A stretch of DNA of 11,266 nucleotides from Campylobacterota bacterium (GTDB taxonomy: Bacteria > Campylobacterota > Campylobacteria > Campylobacterales > Sulfurovaceae), in assembly GCA_030595845.1 (NCBI GenBank), contig JAUVCL010000054.1:1-11266 (forward strand), in the 5' to 3' direction. The translations under genes and the position numbers were made by a program. Positions 6,321-11,266 of this stretch are shown piece after piece. Every line of letters starts with the position of its first letter. The first letter of the stretch is position 1. The notes under the pieces are model-generated. The model did not search any database, was not told the origin of the DNA, and worked only from the letters and a program-made list of their open reading frames with translations.

Positions 6321-6797
6321 TTAGCAGCAGCTACTACCATCTTTCGTAGGTATGCAGGAAGGTGTCTCTGAGAACTTAGCAAATGTAGGTACACAACAAC
6401 CATCTTCCGTATCTTCAGCATCCACACCATATACCTCTACATCACCCATAGAGTGGTAGTTTTCCCATACCATACCTGTAGGGTCTTCTACCCAGTATTT
6501 GTTAGACTCTTTATAACAACACACCGCACCTTTGTCTTCTTTACCTTTGATGCCTTTATTTTCAAAAGCTGTCTGCGCAAGATCAAGTGCTTCATCACTC
6601 TCATACTGCACACCCAAATGGTTAATGCCTTTTTCTTCTCCACGTGTAGAGATGGCAAAATTCAAAGACAAGTCATCTATAAGCCATTGTGCGTAATCTT
6701 TTTTAACTTTTGTAGGCTCTGCTCCAAATTGTGTAGAGTAAAACCCTATGCTCTCTTCTATGCTGTCTACTGACATATGTATATGTAATCGTTTCAT
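6321..6797 (-). CDS. arsI: ArsI/CadI-family VOC dioxygenase (C-As lyase)
   Basis: 158-residue vicinal-oxygen-chelate (glyoxalase-fold) protein. ArsI is an Fe(II)-dependent dioxygenase that cleaves the carbon-arsenic bond of trivalent organoarsenicals such as methylarsenite, releasing As(III); some relatives (CadI) are cadmium-induced. Metal ligands expected in the family are visible: H5 (HIHM), H60 (NHLGVQ) and E112 (WENYH). The vicinal substrate-binding cysteines are C93-C94 in VCCYKES. The C-terminal extension has two more CC pairs (134-135 and the last two residues) plus C148, probably extra arsenic-binding thiols. AAGGA lies 6 bases before the ATG. It follows the toxin gene by 16 bases, so it may be read from the toxin-antitoxin promoter. 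No ArsR is present in the window. Confidence 0.85.
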   Translation of the reverse strand: MKRLHIHMSVDSIEESIGFYSTQFGAEPTKVKKDYAQWLIDDLSLNFAISTRGEEKGINHLGVQYESDEALDLAQTAFENKGIKGKEDKGAVCCYKESNKYWVEDPTGMVWENYHSMGDVEVYGVDAEDTEDGCCVPTFAKFSETPSCIPTKDGSSCC

Positions 6798-6813
6798 TTA
6801 ATATCCTTCATAT

Positions 6814-7242
6814 TTATATCTTAAAATCTTTCGTCCCACTCACTTCTATATCTAAAGAGCAAAACCCCTTATCATTCGTAAGTATCAATTCCACATCCAC
6901 TTTTTTAGCACAAACGTACTGCAAGGCATCCTCGTAATCTCTAAATGATGTCTCGGCATCTTCACATAAAGTCATCGCTTCTAAAACTTCCTTCTGTTCA
7001 GTCGGTACAATATCAAATAGCATCACACTTTTTTTCATCAGACTAAGTAACTCTTGAGGTGTATATAACTTATGTTTACTGAGTATATAAAATGCATTAG
7101 TAACAGTGTCAGAGTTTATACTTAAGCGTGTTGCCTCCTTAGTCATTTGTTTGATGAGATTCCATGACTCATTTGAAAAAGGACGTGTACTATCTAATAA
7201 ATCAATAAAAATGTTGGTATCAAGGTAGACTTTATTTACCAT
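6814..7242 (-). CDS. PIN-domain toxin (VapC-like ribonuclease)
   Basis: 142-residue PIN-domain protein, probably a Mg-dependent endoribonuclease toxin. Acidic-site residues are D8 (YLDTN), the polar SDTVTN cluster (44-49), D102/D105 in RDYEDALQYV (101-110) and D124 in LTNDKGF (121-127). The TxTNxxYIL and DYEDALQY signature is that of a PIN subfamily where Asn (N49) takes the place of the usual second acidic residue, so its absence is not a defect. The start codon lies inside the antitoxin gene with an 11-base overlap, a standard arrangement giving coupled translation. The RNA target is unknown. Confidence 0.85.
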   Translation of the reverse strand: MVNKVYLDTNIFIDLLDSTRPFSNESWNLIKQMTKEATRLSINSDTVTNAFYILSKHKLYTPQELLSLMKKSVMLFDIVPTEQKEVLEAMTLCEDAETSFRDYEDALQYVCAKKVDVELILTNDKGFCSLDIEVSGTKDFKI

Positions 7243-7480
7243 ATTTGTCCATTACATATTCCATCCGTGAAGCTTTAGCATCTACATCCGTTAATAGACC
7301 ATGAAATGAGTCATGTATCTCATCTAAAATAGCTAATTTATTTTCTATACTTATTTTCTTGTACCGCTCTTCAATAGCCTCTTGTGCTATTTGGGTTTGT
7401 GTTTTACCCTCAGCTTTAGCTATCTCTTCAAGATGTTTTGCCACTTCATCATCAAAAAGAAAGTTTTTACGTACTGTCAT
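7232..7480 (-). CDS. Ribbon-helix-helix antitoxin
   Basis: 82-residue protein beginning MTVRKNFLFDDEVAKHLEEIAKAEGKTQTQIAQEAI. A short beta strand is followed by two helices, the fold of CopG/Arc-type ribbon-helix-helix DNA-binding antitoxins. The C-terminal part (about 40-82) should bind and neutralise the PIN toxin. AAGGA (minus strand, just before the ATG) gives a strong ribosome binding site, in contrast to the weak site for the toxin, which would favour antitoxin excess. A 9-bp inverted repeat upstream is the probable operator for autoregulation. Confidence 0.85.
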   Translation of the reverse strand: MTVRKNFLFDDEVAKHLEEIAKAEGKTQTQIAQEAIEERYKKISIENKLAILDEIHDSFHGLLTDVDAKASRMEYVMDKYGK

Positions 7481-7491
7481 GGCATATCCTT

Positions 7492-7515
7492 TATATGTAT
7501 GTATTTATACATATA
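7492..7515. promoter_or_regulatory. Inverted-repeat operator/promoter of the toxin-antitoxin pair
   Basis: TATATGTAT (7492-7500) and ATACATATA (7507-7515) form a perfect 9-bp inverted repeat with a 6-base spacer, starting 12 bases upstream of the antitoxin ATG. TA-rich -10-like sequences on the minus strand fall within and just beyond it. Binding of the ribbon-helix-helix antitoxin here would block its own promoter. Operator function is inferred from position and symmetry. Confidence 0.55.
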
Positions 7516-7529
7516 ATAGCATAATCATA

Positions 7530-8219
7530 CTATCTATGCAATACTTTATCCAAAGCATCTAAATAGACCTGAATATACTTCTCTTTTTCCTTACGCCTAT
7601 ACTGCATCACCCATCTAGGATGAGGCACAACTTCTATACTTTCAAAACAGTCATGCTTTGTATTAAAAGCTTCTAAGTACTTCAAGTTTTTACCTGTTCC
7701 TACGCAGATAATATTGGGCTTTGCTTGTGGAAATGACATCTGTTTTAGCAGTGTCTCTGTGATGAAGGGTTCTAAACTCTCTTGTGTTTCTTTGTCATCA
7801 TAGTAGTTGTAGTTCTTATCCTCTTTAAGTAGTCCCAAAGGCATCACCGTTGTAAAGAAAAAGTCTTTATAAAACTTCTCTACCCCGCCATATGCTTCCA
7901 TGACTTCAAACATAAATGCAGCAGAGATCTCTACACGCTTGTCAAAACTGTTGGGTATGTCACAGTAGTTCTCTAAGTGGTACGCATCTGCAAACCCTAT
8001 ACCTGTGATGCCTGAGCCAAGTCTACCTGGGTTTATACCTATGAGGTAGGTTCTAGGTTTAGTATCATCGTAGTATTTATTAAAGAATGTTCGCATTACT
8101 CTACGTGTTTCTTCATTATCAAATGGGTAAATGGTCTCTACACCTTCAGGTAAAGATATATCCTTAGGTATAGTAAAATAAAAGTCGAATACCTGTTTGG
8201 CAAAAGTCATAGCTTTCAT
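7530..8219 (-). CDS. SMUG2-like uracil-DNA glycosylase superfamily protein
   Basis: 229-residue protein resembling the SMUG2/DUF4918 branch of the uracil-DNA glycosylase superfamily, which removes uracil or related damaged bases from DNA. Motif 1 is GINPGRLGSGITGIGFAD (61-78), comparable with the SMUG1 'G-x-NPGPFGMxQTGVPFG' loop that carries the water-activating residue. Motif 2 is VVPHPRWVMQYRR (197-209), the equivalent of the HPSPR insertion loop. The length suits a single-domain enzyme. The first ATG (8219) has no strong ribosome binding site; the ATG at 8210 is an alternative. It follows trpB by 18 bases on the same strand and is probably cotranscribed. Its 3' end reaches to within 14 bases of the toxin-antitoxin operator. 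Confidence 0.8.
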   Translation of the reverse strand: MKAMTFAKQVFDFYFTIPKDISLPEGVETIYPFDNEETRRVMRTFFNKYYDDTKPRTYLIGINPGRLGSGITGIGFADAYHLENYCDIPNSFDKRVEISAAFMFEVMEAYGGVEKFYKDFFFTTVMPLGLLKEDKNYNYYDDKETQESLEPFITETLLKQMSFPQAKPNIICVGTGKNLKYLEAFNTKHDCFESIEVVPHPRWVMQYRRKEKEKYIQVYLDALDKVLHR

Positions 8220-8237
8220 CGTATCAACAACTACTTT

Positions 8238-9452
8238 CTAAAACTTGGTATCAGGCACTTCATAATTATCAACCACAAAATCAATATCTTTATCTCCACG
8301 ACCACTTAGATTTATCAAAATTGTTTTATCTGAGGGAAGTGTTTTTGCCAATTTCATCGCATAAGCAACTGCGTGAGCAGACTCTAATGCAGGGATGATT
8401 CCCTCTAGTTGCGACAGTTTAAAAAAGGCATCCACTGACTCTTCATCATTACACAGTCTCACTTTTGTACGACCAATACTGCTTAAGTAAGCATGCTCAG
8501 GACCTACAGAAGGATAATCTATCCCCGATCCTATAGAATATACAGGTGCTGGTTCACCCTCAGCATCTTTTAACATGATAGAGTTAAATCCATGCATGAC
8601 ACCTTCTTCTCCATAGGTTAAACTTGCGGCATGTTCTCCCAACTTTTCACCTTTACCCATAGGTTCAACACCTATAAGCTCTACATCATCATCTATAAAA
8701 CCTGCAAAGATCCCCATCGCATTACTTCCTCCACCTATACATGCTATCACATGATCAGGCAGCTTACCTTCATGTTCAAAAAACTGTTCTTTTGATTCAT
8801 ACCCTACGACAGACTGAAAATCTCTTATCATCATAGGAAATGGATGTGGTCCTACAACAGAACCTATACAGAACAATGACTCTTCATACGTTTCCATATA
8901 AACACCAAAGGCACTGTCTACGGCTTCTTTAAGTGTTTTTAAACCATGTGTCGCAGGGACTACCTTCGCACCTAAGATTTTCATACGTACCACATTTGGA
9001 TGTTCTTTTGCAATATCCACTTCACCCATATGTATCTCACATTCTAAACCAAAATACGCAGCAGCAGTTGCCAAAGCTACACCATGCTGACCTGCACCAG
9101 TCTCTGCAATCACCTTTTTCTTCCCTAAATGTTTAGCCAACATAACTTCTGCCATACAATGATTTAATTTATGTGCACCTGTGTGGTTAAGGTCTTCTCT
9201 CTTCAAATATATCTTAGCTCCACCACAATGCTCTGTAAGATTTTTAGCAAATGAAATGGGTGTAGGACGCCCCTGATAATGTTTACGAACATATTTTAAT
9301 TCTTCTATAAACTCTGGATCATTTTTAAGTTTTTGATACTCTTTTTGTATCTGTGCGAATGGTTCTTCTAACATAGGTGGGAGAAAAGCACCTCCATATT
9401 TTCCAAAATATCCATTTTCATTAGGTTGTGTTTCTAGGTAAGGTTTTTGCAT
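8238..9452 (-). CDS. trpB: Tryptophan synthase beta chain
   Basis: 404-residue PLP enzyme that condenses indole with L-serine to make tryptophan, normally as an alpha2-beta2 complex with TrpA. The PLP lysine is K95 in HTGAHKLNH (90-98). The catalytic glutamate is E117 in AETGAGQHG (116-124). The phosphate-binding loop is GGGSNAMG (240-247), followed by GVEP (261-264) and NLSGRGDKD (381-389). The start at 9452 is chosen because AAAAGGA lies six or seven bases before it; the upstream start at 9482 would add ten residues with no family support. No trpA or other trp gene is next to it, so TrpA must be encoded elsewhere. The substitution of H98 for the usual second Asn of 'HKINN' looks lineage-typical. 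Confidence 0.96.
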   Translation of the reverse strand: MQKPYLETQPNENGYFGKYGGAFLPPMLEEPFAQIQKEYQKLKNDPEFIEELKYVRKHYQGRPTPISFAKNLTEHCGGAKIYLKREDLNHTGAHKLNHCMAEVMLAKHLGKKKVIAETGAGQHGVALATAAAYFGLECEIHMGEVDIAKEHPNVVRMKILGAKVVPATHGLKTLKEAVDSAFGVYMETYEESLFCIGSVVGPHPFPMMIRDFQSVVGYESKEQFFEHEGKLPDHVIACIGGGSNAMGIFAGFIDDDVELIGVEPMGKGEKLGEHAASLTYGEEGVMHGFNSIMLKDAEGEPAPVYSIGSGIDYPSVGPEHAYLSSIGRTKVRLCNDEESVDAFFKLSQLEGIIPALESAHAVAYAMKLAKTLPSDKTILINLSGRGDKDIDFVVDNYEVPDTKF

Positions 9453-9484
9453 TTTATTCCTTTTATTTGTCGAACTTGACATAT

Positions 9485-9490
9485 ATTATA
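9485..9490 (-). promoter_or_regulatory. -10 box for trpB
   Basis: Perfect TATAAT on the minus strand, 32 bases upstream of the preferred trpB ATG. The predicted start of transcription (about 9478) leaves a leader of about 25 bases containing the AAAAGGA site. This is too short for a trp leader peptide or attenuator, and also excludes the upstream ATG-like start at 9482 from the transcript. Confidence 0.5.
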
Positions 9491-9587
9491 ACTATTCTGA
9501 ATAAATAAACCACTGTAATACTCTAATAAAAAATGTATGGTGCTTTTAAATCTGCTATTATGCGTATGTCTCTAATTCTAATAGTGA

Positions 9588-9593
9588 TATGAT
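9588..9593 (+). promoter_or_regulatory. Extended -10 box immediately upstream of the MFS gene
   Basis: TGATATGAT (9585-9593) fits an extended -10 element, TGnTATGAT. It ends six bases before the ATG at 9600, which would place the transcription start on or next to the start codon. A second extended -10 candidate, TGCTATTAT (9553-9561), would give a leader of about 30 bases. Neither leader would contain a ribosome binding site. Confidence 0.4.
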
Positions 9594-9599
9594 ATATCC

Positions 9600-10736
9600 A
9601 TGATAAACCATACAAAAAATATCCAAACAGCCCTGCTGCTTGTTGCCACACTTGGCATCATGTCCGGTATTACCATTGTCTCCTCCTTGCCACTTATAAG
9701 CCATACTTTTTCTAACATACCAAACATTGAATTTCTCTCTAAACTTATGCTTACCATCCCCTCCATCATCATTGCTCTTTTTTCACCTTTTGCCGGGCAT
9801 ATCGTAGATAAGTGGGGACGTTTAAAACCATTATATCTGGGTATCTTTCTTTTTATAGTGGGTGGGAGTTCCGGGTTTTATCTGCATGACTTTTATAGCA
9901 TACTCACAGGACGTGCCATACTGGGGCTTGGCGTTTCACTCATCATGACTTCGAGTACTGCACTCATAGGTGACTACTTTTCTGAAGAGGTACGTCACAA
10001 ATTTATGTCCAAACAGGGTATGGTCGTAGCACTTGGTGGTATACTTTTTATCACTACGGGTGGACTATTGGCACAAATGCACTGGTCCTATCCTTTTGCT
10101 ATTTATCTTATCCCTATACTTTTTGTGCCCTTCCTCATGAAATCACTCTATGAACCTCAAACACACAAACATGCTGAAGACCTGGAAGTTGAAGCCAAAC
10201 TCTTGCCCGTTTACCTCACTGCATTTTTTGTGATGGTACTGTTTTATATGTTGCCCACACAATTCCCCTACCTCATCGTTAACACTCTAGGAGGTAAACC
10301 TCAGACCATTGGCTTTGTGATCGCCACAGCCATGACCTTTAATGCTCTCACCGCTATGCAGTACGCCAAAATAAAAGCAAGGTTTTCCTACATTCAAATC
10401 TTCTCTGCAACCTTTATGCTATTTGGGTTGGGCTTGTTTATTATCTCACAAGCTTCAAGCATTGCAGGGCTATTTTTTGCCACTGTTCCCATAGGTATGG
10501 GCTTTGGACTGCTCTTTGTCAATACCAACTCATGGTTTCTCTCTCTTGTCCCTGCCCATAAACGTGGTAAAGCATCTGGTGTACTTACCTCTAGCTTATT
10601 TTTAGGACAGTTTGCTTCACCCATTCTTTTTCAACCTATAGTCAGTGCTTACGGTATACAAGGGTTGTTTCTTATTATCTCTGGGGTTTCTATGTTGGTA
10701 GCCGTGGTACTTTTTGTAAAAAGCAGGAAAAATTAA
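9600..10736 (+). CDS. MFS transporter, drug:H+ antiporter type
   Basis: 378-residue inner-membrane protein with about twelve predicted helices, a little short for the major facilitator superfamily. Motif A lies between helices 2 and 3 as AGHIVDKWGRLKPL (65-78). Helix 4 carries ILTGRAILGLGVSL (101-114) with the conserved arginine R105. A second-half echo is HKRGKASGVLTSSLFLGQ. These point to the DHA1 (Bcr/CflA/EmrD-like) group of proton-driven drug or metabolite exporters; the substrate cannot be read from sequence. No Shine-Dalgarno sequence precedes the ATG, and a -10-like box lies directly upstream, so the mRNA may be leaderless. It is divergent from trpB and its stop overlaps the stop of the minus-strand gene by 4 bases (10733-10736). 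Confidence 0.88.
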   Translation: MINHTKNIQTALLLVATLGIMSGITIVSSLPLISHTFSNIPNIEFLSKLMLTIPSIIIALFSPFAGHIVDKWGRLKPLYLGIFLFIVGGSSGFYLHDFYSILTGRAILGLGVSLIMTSSTALIGDYFSEEVRHKFMSKQGMVVALGGILFITTGGLLAQMHWSYPFAIYLIPILFVPFLMKSLYEPQTHKHAEDLEVEAKLLPVYLTAFFVMVLFYMLPTQFPYLIVNTLGGKPQTIGFVIATAMTFNALTAMQYAKIKARFSYIQIFSATFMLFGLGLFIISQASSIAGLFFATVPIGMGFGLLFVNTNSWFLSLVPAHKRGKASGVLTSSLFLGQFASPILFQPIVSAYGIQGLFLIISGVSMLVAVVLFVKSRKN

Positions 10737-11266
10737 TCAAGGAACAATATACAAACCCGTAAGTCATCATAACTCACCTCACCGTTTAAAGCCTCATATA
10801 CAGGCTTTAGTCGTAACTTTCCCTCTTCAGAAAAGTTCTCTTTGATGTTCTTGGTTTTAAGTTTTAATACTGCGTCATCTACCCTGTCAAAGATTTCATC
10901 TTTAGGTTTATATTTATTAATATCTAACTCAGGGGTTTCTTCTTTTATCCGGGCTAGATGCTGTACAATGGTACCTTTACCCAAACCTCTATTGATGGCT
11001 AGTTTCACGAGCGTATCTGACTTTTCTATGAGGTTTTTTGTTTTGGTGTATGTAGGTGTGACATACGCAGAATGTGAAGGTTTTCCCTCTTTGATATTCT
11101 GTCTCTCTTCGTCTATCTTCTCTTTACTTACTATGCCTCCAAGCCTTGAGATATGACTTTCAAAAAGATCTTCCAAGCTCTCTTTTGTCAATGCTTCTAT
11201 GCTGTTAGCAGCTTTTTTTGATGCTTGTTTAATGCGATCATCTATATGTAAAATGAGAGGATCTAC
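10733..11266 (-). CDS. C-terminal part of an HTH_40-like protein, probably a helicase (partial)
   Basis: The minus-strand frame is open from the window edge (11266) to TAA at 10735-10733, giving 177 residues. The only start-like codon near the edge is a TTG at 11191, with 25 open codons upstream of it, so the true start is probably outside the window. A charged, helical first half is followed by KSDTLVKLAINRGLGKGTI (about 80-98) and then VQHLARI. This resembles the HTH_40 domain ('T..L...G.....IA..R.L...TI..HL') found at the C-terminus of RecQ- and Pif1-like helicases. The final segment LKPVYEALNGEVSYDDLRV fits the end of that domain, which often reads 'l.pI.e.L.....sy.eIr'. The helicase core is not in view, so the identity is an inference from the tail. 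Confidence 0.55.
   Translation of the reverse strand, partial: VDPLILHIDDRIKQASKKAANSIEALTKESLEDLFESHISRLGGIVSKEKIDEERQNIKEGKPSHSAYVTPTYTKTKNLIEKSDTLVKLAINRGLGKGTIVQHLARIKEETPELDINKYKPKDEIFDRVDDAVLKLKTKNIKENFSEEGKLRLKPVYEALNGEVSYDDLRVCILFLD

Noticed and set aside
6814..7242. Missing second acidic residue in the PIN-domain toxin as a sign of inactivity
   Set aside because: The TN-x-x-YIL / DYEDALQY signature belongs to a PIN subfamily in which asparagine is normal at that position, as far as I recall the family.
9453..9482. Ten extra N-terminal residues for TrpB from an upstream start
   Set aside because: The AAAAGGA site sits inside this segment and serves the ATG at 9452; the TATAAT box is too close to 9482 for it to be transcribed.
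10788..10808. Hairpin AAAGCCT / AGGCTTT with a 7-base loop, 50 bases after the MFS stop, as a terminator
   Set aside because: It lies inside the coding region of the minus-strand gene and has no T-run on either strand, so it is more likely incidental to the coding sequence.

Overview
The window looks like chromosomal DNA from a low-GC bacterium of the Campylobacterota, most likely a Sulfurovum/Sulfurimonas-like marine sulfur oxidiser. The basis is the protein flavour (a Ctb-type group III truncated haemoglobin, an epsilon-type TrpB, a hybrid kinase of the usual epsilon layout), AT-rich intergenic DNA, TATAAT-like -10 boxes without clear -35 boxes, and AAGGA ribosome binding sites. The taxonomic call is inference; no rRNA or other marker is present.

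Layout. Positions 1-54 are the 3' end of a plus-strand gene. Positions 55-311 are non-coding and hold two hairpins facing each other (91-119 and 179-208), a BIME/MITE-like unit. A plus-strand block follows: shikimate kinase (aroK), an RluE-type pseudouridine synthase with visibly higher GC, a stand-alone degenerate second RecA domain of a DEAD-box helicase, and a group III truncated haemoglobin. Convergent to this is a membrane-anchored hybrid histidine kinase (minus strand, 2522-3994). Next come two overlapping plus-strand genes: a miniature TenA-like protein that appears to have lost the middle of the enzyme, and thiD (HMP/HMP-P kinase). From 5255 to 9452 everything is on the minus strand. 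Read in transcription order it is trpB, a SMUG2-like uracil-DNA glycosylase, an RHH antitoxin and PIN toxin pair, an ArsI/CadI-type C-As lyase, and an ACR3/BASS-like permease. A divergent MFS transporter (plus, 9600-10736) overlaps by 4 bases the 3' end of a minus-strand gene that runs off the window and encodes an HTH_40-like C-terminal domain, probably of a helicase.

Functional themes. aroK and trpB belong to chorismate and tryptophan synthesis, and thiD with the TenA remnant to thiamin pyrimidine metabolism. The pseudouridine synthase and the dead helicase domain point to rRNA or RNA metabolism. arsI plus the ACR3-like permease suggests organoarsenical handling, although no arsR or arsC is present and the permease lacks the cysteine expected in ACR3. 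The toxin-antitoxin pair sits immediately upstream of arsI with a 9-bp inverted repeat over its promoter.

The most unusual items are the orphan pseudo-helicase RecA2 protein, the in-frame mini-TenA coupled to thiD, the cysteine-less ACR3 homologue beside arsI, and the paired hairpins upstream of aroK. No CRISPR array, tRNA, rRNA or complete insertion sequence was seen.
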